A DNA stretch of 64,000 bases from Lactobacillaceae bacterium AF64-9pH9TA (GTDB lineage Bacteria > Bacillota > Bacilli > Lactobacillales > Lactobacillaceae). The notes under the pieces were generated by a model that searched no databases, had not been told where the DNA came from, and saw nothing but the letters and a program-made list of their open reading frames with translations. Position numbers and translations under genes: made by a program. The DNA lies in NCBI GenBank assembly GCA_027681045.1, contig JAQDCK010000001.1, positions 124,001 to 188,000 of the forward strand, in the 5' to 3' direction. Shown one piece after another: positions 37,001 to 44,513 of this stretch (the stretch's first letter is position 1; every line of letters begins with the position of its first letter).

Positions 37001-37640
37001 GAAAGTCATGGCTGAGGACGATGAAGGCATCAAGCGCGAGCAGATTCAAATTCTGGCGGCATTGACCAGGATCAGGGAAATCTGCTGCGACCCGGGCCTG
37101 CTTTATGAAGACTACAAGGGCGAATCTGAAAAGCGCCTGGCCTGTGTGGACTTGATCAAGAGCGCGATTGACGGTGGCCACAAGGTCTTGCTTTTCTCCC
37201 AGTTCACCAGCATGCTGGACCTGCTGGAAGAAAGCCTGAAGGCCGAGGGGATCAACTATTTACGGATCGATGGCCAGACACCTAAAGCCAGACGGCTGAC
37301 TTTAGTCAACGTCTTCAACCACAAAGACAACCCGGCTAAGGTCTTCTTGATTTCCCTTAAGGCCGGGGGAACGGGGCTCAACTTGACTGGGGCGGATACC
37401 GTCATTCACTATGACCCATGGTGGAACGTGGCGGCCCAGAACCAGGCAACTGACCGGGCCCACCGGATCGGCCAGGAAAAGAAGGTGACGGTCTACAAGC
37501 TGATTGCCAAGGATACGGTTGAGGAAGCTATTTTGGACTTGCAGGAAGCCAAGAGCCAGCTGGCCCAAGGCATCTTGACGGCGGAGTCGGTTTCCAGCGC
37601 CAGCCTGCAAAAGGAAGACTTGCTCAAGATTTTGGACTAA
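34083..37640 (+). CDS. SWIM zinc-finger SNF2-family helicase
   Basis: A large Swi2/Snf2-type DNA translocase of 1185 aa. Near the N-terminus is a SWIM finger, C67-x-C69-x8-C78-x-H80; a second Cys/His pair lies near 210-225. Residues about 400-650 resemble the bacterial SNF2-associated domain. The motor shows DEMGLGKT (Lys758), DEAQ (847-850), LTGTPIEN and motif VI-like QATDRAHRIGQ. ATG 34083 follows AGGTGA by 4 bases; TTG 34080 is rejected. It starts 19 bases after trmD and probably shares the rpsP message. Its target is unknown; SNF2 proteins in bacteria act in transcription recycling or genome defence. Confidence 0.92.
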   Translation: MTLQWRKLFSNQILDRGRDYWKRDWVYAPSYSELPAGIHCRVGKPGQSYDVEIDFSDDWSEIKWMDCDCPYASEGYNCKHEAACLYATELFIEGMQAIQEPLTSELPASDRKKRQEEIIEKVYGMGQKYVNYIFDAGKILKSVDFDPVLWERIWDNPALAHLVAVNLDDSQAHADQPLLTATGFSHFANRGNGDRVSVKVGLNKVIDLKCNIAECKQDEITGPCRHEIALLQKLVLMIMRENPGEVTDYQASRALSRAEMLEEFDRDALEDVKLLAQLEKEPGGSFSVKFKVGQKRLYVVKNIQNFVDDVLSWRPMSLGKEEVLLSPDSFDPASQRLFSFLATIAADGAEIYGESKRSIEIASGRIDGFFAAVEGSEVENLDNKQVVPAKRGELEKADLEIDVYGGRGISITGICPPVLRGIRASYQLTDEAFIAGKLGNMLYALFGNKENIDVSFDINQLSQFKATVLPLLQKYSNLTISPAAQQLLEEAGGLEKSQLRLDVEGDEVVGQARVFYQGKSLRLGESGERVVKRDWYKEKKLAELLEKYFDLEDGDCRLDKGEDDAVYQLLGGMPKLLAAFDEVEVTPAFKKLKLKDRLNLVFGLSLSDGLLRLDLQSDLPPEELAEVLSQYKDRKKYIRLKNGSFLNPDSQDLEKLDLLAKNLDLTAKDFGKEQLEMPAYRALYVDQLLKEQEMGEIERDDHFQQLLADFDQKEATLKLPSGLEKILRPYQKTGTAWMNRLARHGFGGILADEMGLGKTLQVISLLASQKDQPSLIVAPASLVLNWEAEFKKFAPEMKTLVLSGSKKERSGQLADLTDIDIVITSYDLLKRDIANYASHTFAYEVIDEAQMIKNPRTATAKAVSVVKAKHRFALTGTPIENRLSELWSIFNFVMPGFLKSYREFKKDFESPIVKEDDQDCLARLSQIVGPFILRRLKKDVLKDLPDKLEEVRYVGMGKEQRKLYDAEIARLKKKVMAEDDEGIKREQIQILAALTRIREICCDPGLLYEDYKGESEKRLACVDLIKSAIDGGHKVLLFSQFTSMLDLLEESLKAEGINYLRIDGQTPKARRLTLVNVFNHKDNPAKVFLISLKAGGTGLNLTGADTVIHYDPWWNVAAQNQATDRAHRIGQEKKVTVYKLIAKDTVEEAILDLQEAKSQLAQGILTAESVSSASLQKEDLLKILD

Positions 37641-37646
37641 AGAAGC

Positions 37647-37675
37647 TTGCTTTGCTTGGCCAAAGATGGTATTCT
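37647..37675 (+). promoter_or_regulatory. Promoter of rplS
   Basis: -35 TTGCTT (37647-37652), a 17-base spacer and extended -10 TGGTATTCT (hexamer 37670-37675), starting just past the SNF2 stop. rplS thus has its own promoter although it follows the trmD unit. Confidence 0.65.
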
Positions 37676-37682
37676 ATTAGAC

Positions 37683-37760
37683 GTGGTATTTTGCCAATAA
37701 AGATTAGGGGTGTTCCGCTGGCCCAGAGAGGTTGATGAATGCCGTAGAAGGAGAAACAAT
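37683..37760 (+). ncRNA. Possible L19 mRNA leader
   Basis: About 75 bases of GC-richer sequence between the predicted rplS start site and the ribosome-binding site (AAGGAGA, 37747-37753). It has short complementary segments such as GCCA/TGGC. L19 leaders that regulate rplS are described in Firmicutes; this is assigned by position, and the fold could not be verified. Confidence 0.35.
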
Positions 37761-37761
37761 A

Positions 37762-38109
37762 ATGGATCCATTAATTCAAGAATTGACTAAAGAACAACTT
37801 CGTGACGACATGCCTGAATTCCGTGCCGGGGACACTGTTCGTGTTCACGTACGTGTTGTTGAAGGTACTCACGAACGTATCCAGATCTTCGAAGGTGTCG
37901 TAATCAAGAAGAAGGGTACTGGCATCGGTGCTACTTACACTGTTCGTAAGATCGCTTCCGGCGTTGGCGTTGAACGGACTTTCCCAGTTAACACTCCACG
38001 TGTTGCCAAGGTTGAAGTTACCCGTCACGGCCGCGTACGTCGTGCTAAGCTTTACTACCTGCGGACTCGTAGCGGTAAGGCTGCTCGTATCGCAGAACGT
38101 CGTCGTTAA
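37762..38109 (+). CDS. rplS: 50S ribosomal protein L19
   Basis: A 115-aa protein, [20 protein letters not shown] to RIAERRR, matching L19 over its length; it lies at the 30S-50S interface. ATG 37762 follows AAGGAGA; an upstream in-frame TTG at 37732 would add an unconserved extension and is rejected. Codons are those of a highly expressed gene. Confidence 0.97.
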   Translation: MDPLIQELTKEQLRDDMPEFRAGDTVRVHVRVVEGTHERIQIFEGVVIKKKGTGIGATYTVRKIASGVGVERTFPVNTPRVAKVEVTRHGRVRRAKLYYLRTRSGKAARIAERRR

Positions 38110-38126
38110 TTCTGACAACGAATCTG

Positions 38127-38157
38127 AAACTGCTTTGCATTTTGCAAGGCAGTTTTA
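38127..38157 (+). terminator. Terminator after rplS
   Basis: AAACTGCTTTGCA / TGCAAGGCAGTTT stem of 13 positions with one G-T, loop TTT, then T-rich sequence. Confidence 0.85.
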
Positions 38158-38171
38158 TTTTACGCGTTTTG

Positions 38172-38201
38172 GAACTAACGTTCGAAAAATCGTGCTATAA
38201 T
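38172..38201 (+). promoter_or_regulatory. LexA (SOS) box and extended -10 before the TerB/BrxD/helicase cluster
   Basis: GAACTAACGTTCG (38172-38184) contains the perfect dyad GAAC-N4-GTTC of the Gram-positive LexA/DinR box. Twelve bases later comes extended -10 TGCTATAAT (hexamer 38196-38201) with no clear -35, so LexA bound here would cover the -35 region. The assignment rests on the motif match and on lexA being present at 48.8 kb. Confidence 0.65.
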
Positions 38202-38230
38202 TATGATAAAAACAGCAAGGAGGGGCAGGC

Positions 38231-40159
38231 ATGCGCTTGGCGGAAGTAGCCGACTACATTCAAAGCAAATATGATATTGAGGCCAGCTATGTCGACCTGG
38301 CCGGGCAGACCCTGGCCGCCGTTACTGTCCCGGGAGCAAATGAAAGCTTCGCCCTGCTCCTTAAGAAAGACGGCCGCGAAACGGTTGAACTGAAATGCGG
38401 GTCACTGGCCAAGTTTTTGGCTACCCAACCCGCTTTTGGACCAGCGGTTTTTATGCAGGACCCGGCCTGGATTAGAGTTGATTTAGCAAATCCTGCTTTA
38501 AACGACCGCTTCTTTTACAAGACCCTGGATTCTGCCTACCAGAGCTCCCGGCCGCTGGAAGTTGTAAAAAATGAGGATATAAATAGGCGGGAAAGCAGCG
38601 AAGAAATAGAGAATAGCCAGGAGCATGAAATCTACCTGCTAGACGATGAGGGAGATGACTTTCAAGAAGAAGTGATCCCTAAGCGGCCAGCCTTTTTCAA
38701 AGACAGCGACTTTGACCGCCTGCTGGCTGAAAAGGGCAAGCCCGTGATCCCGAAAGGGATCAAGCAGATGCAGGAGGCTTACGACTATCTAGCAATACCC
38801 CGGCGGGAGAGCAATTTTTACCGGCAGGGGATGCTGATGGCCAATTATGAAGATGACTTTGCCCAAATGGTCCCGATTAACAAGCAGCGGCCAGTCTACC
38901 ATGATCTGACCGTCGACCAGTTGCGGTCCTATTTTTCCTGGCGGACCAAATTCCGGCAGGGCAAGTATAAGCCCGCGTCTGCCGCCTATGTCTACCTGCT
39001 GGCCAGTGAATTAGTCTGCCAGATTGGAGTCAAGGACAAGGCTGATGGCCTCCGTCAGCTCCGCCTTCTTTTTGCTAAGTGCGCGGAGCAAAAAGATATT
39101 TCCATTGGCTGGCAGCAAAAGCACATCCTGCAGAACTACCTGGTCTATTACGGTTTTCCGCTTGAGGAAATCCGGCCGGATTTTGATGATGAGCTGATGC
39201 GGGGGGAAGTTTATCATAATCTCCTGTCCGGTGAAGCAAGCGGGCAGGAACTTTACCAAGCCATTTGCTGCTTGTCTGCTTATTTGCCCAAGAACAATCC
39301 CTTGCTGAAAAAGGAGCCGGAGAAGTTTTATGAACTTTTAGCCCAGGTCTGGCAGAAAGTCCGCCTTAACCCTTATCAATTGCTTAAGCTTTTGATCGGG
39401 GAAAAAACGACCTTGCCGGTAGAAATGTTTGCTGACACGGTATTCTTCAGCCTTGATCCGGTCAAAGACGCTGAGATCATTTTAGCTCCTGGCTTTGTCT
39501 ACCGCTGCCAGGGCGGGCAGTGGAGTAATGAAGTCTACTGGCCATCCAGCCGGCAGAGACAGCTTTTGGCCAATTTCATGCATGAATTTGACCGCTTGAG
39601 CCGGCAGGCTTTTAAACAAGGGCGGGCTTTGAAAGAAAAAGAGCTGCCGCCGGCATTTAAGCAGGCAATCATGCAAGGGATTGCCGACTACCAGGAAATT
39701 CTGGCTGAAAGAGCCCGGCCGAAAGTTAAAATTAACATGGCCAGTCTGGACCAAATCCGGGCTGACGCGGCTGAAACCAAGGAAAGCCTGCTGACTGAAG
39801 AAGAACGGCAGCTGGAGGCCGAAGAAGCTGAGAAAAATACTAGCGAGAGTAATAAGCAAGCATCTGAGTCTTCTGCTGCTGAAGAAAAGATGGCAAAGGA
39901 CATCGATGAATCAGCTGCTAGTGACCTGGGCTTAGACGAGAATGAAGAGCAGCTGCTTTTGGCTCTTTTTTCCGGCCAGCCCTACCAGGACTTTTTACGT
40001 CAACGGCACCTGCTCTTAAGCGTGGTCGTGGACCAGATCAATGAGAAAATTTTTGACGAAATCGGCGATGCCGTAATCGACTGCGACGGCCAAAAGGCGA
40101 AAATCGTGGAAGATTACCGGAGCGACCTTGCCGACTTATTAGGAATTGAGGAGAAATAG
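38231..40159 (+). CDS. TerB-N / TerB-C domain protein
   Basis: First gene of a three-gene unit. Of 642 residues, the middle part (about 183-330; YLAIPRRESNFYRQG, then YFSWRTKFRQGKY near 234) matches the TerB-N domain. The C-terminal part (about 500-642; LLALFSGQPYQDF to YRSDLADLLG) matches TerB-C. Between them is a Lys/Glu-rich linker. Comparative genomics links TerB-N/TerB-C proteins to ATPases and helicases in proposed stress or anti-phage systems, probably as the sensor or scaffold. No catalytic motif is seen. The first 110 residues are unrecognised. A strong AAGGAGGGG lies before ATG 38231. The name does not imply tellurite resistance. Confidence 0.82.
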   Translation: MRLAEVADYIQSKYDIEASYVDLAGQTLAAVTVPGANESFALLLKKDGRETVELKCGSLAKFLATQPAFGPAVFMQDPAWIRVDLANPALNDRFFYKTLDSAYQSSRPLEVVKNEDINRRESSEEIENSQEHEIYLLDDEGDDFQEEVIPKRPAFFKDSDFDRLLAEKGKPVIPKGIKQMQEAYDYLAIPRRESNFYRQGMLMANYEDDFAQMVPINKQRPVYHDLTVDQLRSYFSWRTKFRQGKYKPASAAYVYLLASELVCQIGVKDKADGLRQLRLLFAKCAEQKDISIGWQQKHILQNYLVYYGFPLEEIRPDFDDELMRGEVYHNLLSGEASGQELYQAICCLSAYLPKNNPLLKKEPEKFYELLAQVWQKVRLNPYQLLKLLIGEKTTLPVEMFADTVFFSLDPVKDAEIILAPGFVYRCQGGQWSNEVYWPSSRQRQLLANFMHEFDRLSRQAFKQGRALKEKELPPAFKQAIMQGIADYQEILAERARPKVKINMASLDQIRADAAETKESLLTEEERQLEAEEAEKNTSESNKQASESSAAEEKMAKDIDESAASDLGLDENEEQLLLALFSGQPYQDFLRQRHLLLSVVVDQINEKIFDEIGDAVIDCDGQKAKIVEDYRSDLADLLGIEEK

Positions 40160-41481
40160 TGGAGCAAAAGAAACGGATTCCCAAGCGGATTGCCCAAACG
40201 GTTATCAGTTCACTTAAAGGCGGGGTAGTGCCACGGATCGGCCTGCCATATATCACGGTGGGCCGGAAGGCGGAAATCGCGGCCCTTTTACACGACGTTG
40301 ACTTAGTCAAAGAAGGTGGGGCCTCTTTTCGCTTTGTCGTGGGCCGGTACGGGTCAGGCAAGAGTTTTTTGCTGCAGACCATCCGCAACTACGTGATGGA
40401 CAGAAACTTTATCGTCTTAGACGCTGACCTGTCCCCGGAACGCCGCCTGCAAGGCAGCAAGGGCCAAGGCCTGGCCACCTACCGGGAACTGATCCAGAAC
40501 CTGGCCACCAAGACCCGGCCGGAAGGCGGAGCCTTAACTTTGGTCCTGGACCGCTGGATCAACAATGTCCAGACGGCAGTAGCCAGTGAAATTCCTTTTG
40601 ATGATCCTAGCTTTCAAACAGTCGTTGACCAAAAGATCGTCAGCCAGATTTCCTCTTTGAGCGAAATGGTGCATGGCTATGACTTTGCCCAGCTGTTAGA
40701 GCGCTATTACCATGCCTACCTGGTCGGCGACGAAGATACCAAGGGCAAGGTGGTTAAGTGGTTCAGAGGGGAATACCGGCTGAAAACAGAAGCCAAGCAG
40801 GACCTGGGCGTCAATATCATTATTTCTGATGAAGACTGGTATGAATACTTGAAGCTTTTTGCCGTCTTCTTCCGCCAGGCTGGCTACAGCGGCATGTTTA
40901 TCATGGTCGATGAATTAGTCAACCTCTACAAGATTCCTAACGCCATTTCCCGCCAGTACAACTATGAAAAGCTGCTCAGCATGTACAATGACGCCATGCA
41001 GGGCAAAGCCAAGTACCTGGGCATTATTATGGGGGCAACGCCGCAAGCGATCGAAGACCGGCGGCGGGGTGTTTACTCTTACGAAGCCCTCAGGTCCCGC
41101 CTGGCTGAAGGCAAGTTCGCCAAAGAAGGGCAACGGGACCTGTATGCTCCCGTGATCCGCCTGGAACCCTTGACGGCAGAAGAAATGCTGGTTTTAACTG
41201 AGAAACTGGCCGACATGCATGCCAGCCTTTATGGCTATGAGCGGACGATCAGCGAAAAGGACCTGGCTGACTTTATCAAGATTGAATACGCCAGAGTCGG
41301 CACGAGCAGCATGATCACCCCAAGGGAAATTATCCGGGACTTTATCGAGCTGCTGGACATTGTCTTGCAAAATCCTGACCAGACCGTGCAGAGTCTTTTA
41401 ACAGACGGAGACTTTGCCTATACTGAGCCAGACGCCGTGTCAGATGAAAAGACCAGCGATTTTGCTGAATTTACTATTTAG
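40159..41481 (+). CDS. brxD: BrxD-type ATP-binding protein (DUF2791 family)
   Basis: A 440-aa P-loop protein of the family called BrxD in BREX phage-defence loci. Walker A is GRYGSGKS (62-69); Walker B is FIMVDELV with Asp251-Glu252. The N-terminal region IPKRIAQTVISSLKGGVVPRIG and a late MITPREIIRDFI segment are family-typical. GTG 40159 overlaps the TerB stop (TAGTG) and AGGAG precedes it, so the genes are translationally coupled. No BREX methylase (PglX), PglZ or BrxC gene is in the window, so this is not a BREX locus; the protein is likely a motor or regulator for the adjacent helicase. Confidence 0.82.
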   Translation: MEQKKRIPKRIAQTVISSLKGGVVPRIGLPYITVGRKAEIAALLHDVDLVKEGGASFRFVVGRYGSGKSFLLQTIRNYVMDRNFIVLDADLSPERRLQGSKGQGLATYRELIQNLATKTRPEGGALTLVLDRWINNVQTAVASEIPFDDPSFQTVVDQKIVSQISSLSEMVHGYDFAQLLERYYHAYLVGDEDTKGKVVKWFRGEYRLKTEAKQDLGVNIIISDEDWYEYLKLFAVFFRQAGYSGMFIMVDELVNLYKIPNAISRQYNYEKLLSMYNDAMQGKAKYLGIIMGATPQAIEDRRRGVYSYEALRSRLAEGKFAKEGQRDLYAPVIRLEPLTAEEMLVLTEKLADMHASLYGYERTISEKDLADFIKIEYARVGTSSMITPREIIRDFIELLDIVLQNPDQTVQSLLTDGDFAYTEPDAVSDEKTSDFAEFTI

Positions 41482-41502
41482 ATTTGCTTAGGGATGTTTT
41501 TT

Positions 41503-43737
41503 ATGGATACTTTTTCCCGCTATGCCCCCTTCATCCAGGACTATATCTATTCCCGGGGCTGGGAAACCCTGCGGCCCCTGCAGATAGCTGCGGCCCAGGT
41601 GATTTTTGCTACTGACGACAATTTGCTTTTGTCGGCTTCGACTGCTTCCGGAAAAACCGAAGCAGCCTTTTTTCCCATCTTGACAGATTTGGCGGAAAAT
41701 CCGGCTGATTCCATTGCCTGCCTCTATATTGCCCCTTTAAAGGCCCTGATCAATGACCAGTATGACCGGATTAAAGACATCTGTGAAGGTAGTGATGTCC
41801 CGGTTTGGCGCTATCATGGGGATGTTTCGGCTGCTCAAAAGCGGAAAATGTTTAAAAGGCCCCAGGGGGTCTTGCAGATAACGCCGGAATCCTTAGAGAG
41901 CCTAATGATCAACAAGCACGCTGATATTCCCCGTTTATTTGGCGATCTGCGCTATGTTGTCATCGACGAGCTGCACTCCTTTTTAAGAAGCGACCGGGGC
42001 GGGCAGACCTTTTGCCTCTTAGAGCGCTTAAACCGGCTGGCTGGCGTTAAGCCCCGCCGGATTGGCCTGTCAGCTACGATCGGGGACCCGAAAGCGGCTG
42101 GGCAGTTTTTAGGGGCCGGATCGGGTCACAAGACCAGGATTCCTAAGGTGAAAAGCCAGTCCCAGCGCTGGCGCTTGTCAATGGAGCATTTCTATAAAAG
42201 CGGTAGCCAGGCTGGCGACCATTCCGCCTTGCCGGCCCAGGCCGTTTTGGATCAGGCCAGCGACCAGGCACCAGAACTTGCTGACCCGGGCCTAGCCTAC
42301 ATTTTTGACCATAGCCGGGGGAAAAAGTGCCTGGTCTTTACCAACAGCCGGGAAGAATGTGAAGCTGTTTGCCAGGTTCTTAGGCAATATTGCGAATATA
42401 AGCACGAACCAGACCGCTTCATGATTCACCATGGCAACCTGTCTGCAGCTCTCAGGCAAGGGGCAGAGGCCATTATGAAGGACGAAGAGGCCAACGTTAC
42501 GACCTGCGCGACGGCTACCTTGGAACTGGGTATTGACGTCGGTCAGCTGGAGCGGGCCTTTCAAATTGAAGCCCCCTTTACCGTTTCCGGCTTTTTGCAG
42601 CGGATGGGGCGGACTGGCCGGCGGGGCAATCCGGCGGAAATGTGGTTTGTCATGCGCGAAGAGCAGGCTGAAAGCCGGGCCATGCTGCCAGTTTTGCTTC
42701 CTTGGTCACTTCTGCAGGGGATTGCGCTGGTTGAGCTGTATTTACAAGAGCGCTGGGTTGAACCGCCAAGAGACCACCAATTGCCTTACAGCCTGCTTTA
42801 CCACCAGACCATGAGCACTTTGATGGCCGGCGGGGAGATGAGTCCGGCAGAACTGGCTTCCCGGGTCTTGACCCTGTCCTACTTCCGCTGGGTCAGCCAG
42901 GATGACTATAAAGTTTTGCTCCGCCACTTGATCAAGACCGACCAGATCCAGCCAACGGAAAATGGCGGTTTGATCGTCGGCTTAGCTGGTGAACGGGTCA
43001 CTAACAATTTTAAGTTTTACGCCGTTTTCCAGGAAAACGAGGAATACAGCGTCCACGCTGAGTCTGAAGAACTGGGGACGATCGTTAAGCCCCCGCCCTT
43101 GGGTGAAAAAATCGCCATCGCCGGCCATGTTTGGGTGGTTGAAGAAATCGACCGCCGCCGCCGGCAGGTCTACGTCCACCAGGTTAAAGGCCGAATCCCG
43201 GCTTATTTTGGGGATGTAGCCGGCGACATCCATCCCAAAGTTCTCCAGCAGATGAGGAAGATTCTGGCAGAAGAGAGGCAGTATCCTTACTTGATGAAAA
43301 ACGCGGCTGCCCGCTTGAGCGAAACGAGAGCAATGGCGGAAGCCGCTGGCCTGCCAGATAAGCAGCTGATTAACCTGGGGGCTAAGACCTACTGCCTTTT
43401 CCCTTGGACGGGTTCTTACGCTTTTCTGGCCCTAGAGCGCTTCTTGCGCCATAAATGCGCAAGCCGCTTAGGGCTCAAGAATTTTGACTCAGTCCGGCCA
43501 TACTACATCCAGTTCAGCATGGATGTCAGTGAAGGAGACTTCTACCAGATTTTGGCTGAAGAAGCCGCTAAAGACTTTGACCCTTTAGATTTGCTCTACC
43601 CAAAGGAAGTTCCGGTTTTTGACAAGTATGATGAATACCTGCCAGACGACCTGGTCAGAAAAGAATTTGCCTATAGTGTCCTGGATTTGACTGAAATGCG
43701 GCGGGCAATCGGAGAGATTACGAGGCAAAAGGACTGA
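41503..43737 (+). CDS. BrxHI/Lhr-like DEAD/DEAH-box helicase
   Basis: A 744-aa superfamily-2 helicase. Motif I is TASGKT (Lys51), motif II is DELH (155-158), motif III is LSATIG, and motif VI is QRMGRTGRRG (366-375). About 350 residues after the motor form a C-terminal extension like that of BrxHI helicases. ATG 41503 is chosen because AGGG at 41490-41493 lies nine bases before it; ATG 41494 abuts that site. It begins 21 bases after brxD. Its partnership with TerB-N and BrxD suggests an enzyme that unwinds or tracks foreign or damaged DNA. No nuclease domain is seen. Confidence 0.85.
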   Translation: MDTFSRYAPFIQDYIYSRGWETLRPLQIAAAQVIFATDDNLLLSASTASGKTEAAFFPILTDLAENPADSIACLYIAPLKALINDQYDRIKDICEGSDVPVWRYHGDVSAAQKRKMFKRPQGVLQITPESLESLMINKHADIPRLFGDLRYVVIDELHSFLRSDRGGQTFCLLERLNRLAGVKPRRIGLSATIGDPKAAGQFLGAGSGHKTRIPKVKSQSQRWRLSMEHFYKSGSQAGDHSALPAQAVLDQASDQAPELADPGLAYIFDHSRGKKCLVFTNSREECEAVCQVLRQYCEYKHEPDRFMIHHGNLSAALRQGAEAIMKDEEANVTTCATATLELGIDVGQLERAFQIEAPFTVSGFLQRMGRTGRRGNPAEMWFVMREEQAESRAMLPVLLPWSLLQGIALVELYLQERWVEPPRDHQLPYSLLYHQTMSTLMAGGEMSPAELASRVLTLSYFRWVSQDDYKVLLRHLIKTDQIQPTENGGLIVGLAGERVTNNFKFYAVFQENEEYSVHAESEELGTIVKPPPLGEKIAIAGHVWVVEEIDRRRRQVYVHQVKGRIPAYFGDVAGDIHPKVLQQMRKILAEERQYPYLMKNAAARLSETRAMAEAAGLPDKQLINLGAKTYCLFPWTGSYAFLALERFLRHKCASRLGLKNFDSVRPYYIQFSMDVSEGDFYQILAEEAAKDFDPLDLLYPKEVPVFDKYDEYLPDDLVRKEFAYSVLDLTEMRRAIGEITRQKD

Positions 43738-43793
43738 AAAAGATGTACAATAATGTCTAATAATCAAATCTCGTTTTTTTAGAAAGGGCATTT

Positions 43794-44327
43794 ATGTCAG
43801 TAAGCAAGCGTCCGATTTCCAGTTTTCAAGAATTAGAAACAGCCGCTGATGACAGCGATGAGATACATTTTAAGTTAAACGGCCAGCAGTGGCTGTTAGT
43901 TGATGATGGCAATCCATTGACTCCAGAAAGCAAGACCTTGATCAACTGTGATTTGCCTGAAGAGCAGCAGTTTTTTGCCAATACGGAGGAATTTCTGACC
44001 TGCCAGATTGCGGGGCAGTCCCTGGCTGACTGCTGGTCCCAGATGAGCGAGGTAGCTGTCTGGAGCGTCCAGTTTGACAGCCTGGAGGAATTTGTCCAGG
44101 CGATTAAAGACGGCTGCGACATTCAGTTTTCTTTAGCCGGCCGCCAGTACAGCCTGGGCCAGTCCAGTGAACGAAAGGTCTACCGGCAGCTCACCTGGCG
44201 CTTGGAGAAGGGCGGGCAGATGAAGGTGGAAAAATTTGCTGACTTGAAGCAGCTTTTGGCTTTTGAAATTGCCGGGCAAAGCCTGGGCAAGCAGTGGTCA
44301 GCCATGAAAAATGTCGACTACGGCTGA
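43794..44327 (+). CDS. Hypothetical protein with two tandem copies of an unrecognised domain
   Basis: A 177-aa acidic, soluble protein without signal peptide or membrane segment; no known family is recognised. It is an internal duplication: residues about 10-85 and 93-175 share the pattern F-x-E-(L/F), then EIHFKLNGQQ or DIQFSLAGRQ, and end with IAGQSLADCWSQM or IAGQSLGKQWSAM. It lies 56 bases after the helicase gene, with AAAGGG before ATG 43794 and a possible extended -10 (TGTACAAT, 43744-43751), so it may be read with the cluster or alone. A binding or regulatory role is a guess. Confidence 0.8.
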   Translation: MSVSKRPISSFQELETAADDSDEIHFKLNGQQWLLVDDGNPLTPESKTLINCDLPEEQQFFANTEEFLTCQIAGQSLADCWSQMSEVAVWSVQFDSLEEFVQAIKDGCDIQFSLAGRQYSLGQSSERKVYRQLTWRLEKGGQMKVEKFADLKQLLAFEIAGQSLGKQWSAMKNVDYG

Positions 44328-44434
44328 TTTTAATCTGAATTTTTTTATGGAGAAAAGTTTTGGGAAAAGGCTTTATTTTTGGAAAAAACTAATTTTGCAA
44401 AGAATAAACCTATTTTTGCTTAATAAAATAAGAA

Positions 44435-44486
44435 AAAGAGACTTTCATTATAAACAAAAGAAACTTTCTAAAATATCGGGTATAAT
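44435..44486 (+). promoter_or_regulatory. Promoter with 22-bp-spaced direct repeats before the binding-lipoprotein gene
   Basis: AAAGAGACTTTC (44435-44446) and AAAGAAACTTTC (44457-44468) differ at one base and are offset by 22 bp, about two helical turns. A perfect -10 TATAAT is at 44481-44486 with no clear -35, so an activator binding the repeats is plausible. The rest of 44328-44513 is AT-rich and holds no other visible feature. Confidence 0.5.
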
Positions 44487-44513
44487 ATTTTATAGATTCG
44501 ATATGATAGAAAG

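Noticed and set aside
37771..38118. A 115-codon open frame antisense to rplS
   Set aside because: It mirrors a highly expressed gene with strong codon bias and has no promoter or ribosome-binding site of its own.
38231..40159. Tellurite resistance gene
   Set aside because: The resemblance is to TerB-N/TerB-C regulatory domains; no terC, terD or other tellurite genes are near.
38231..43737. A complete BREX system
   Set aside because: Only BrxD- and BrxHI-like genes are present; brxC/pglY, pglX, pglZ and others are absent from the window.
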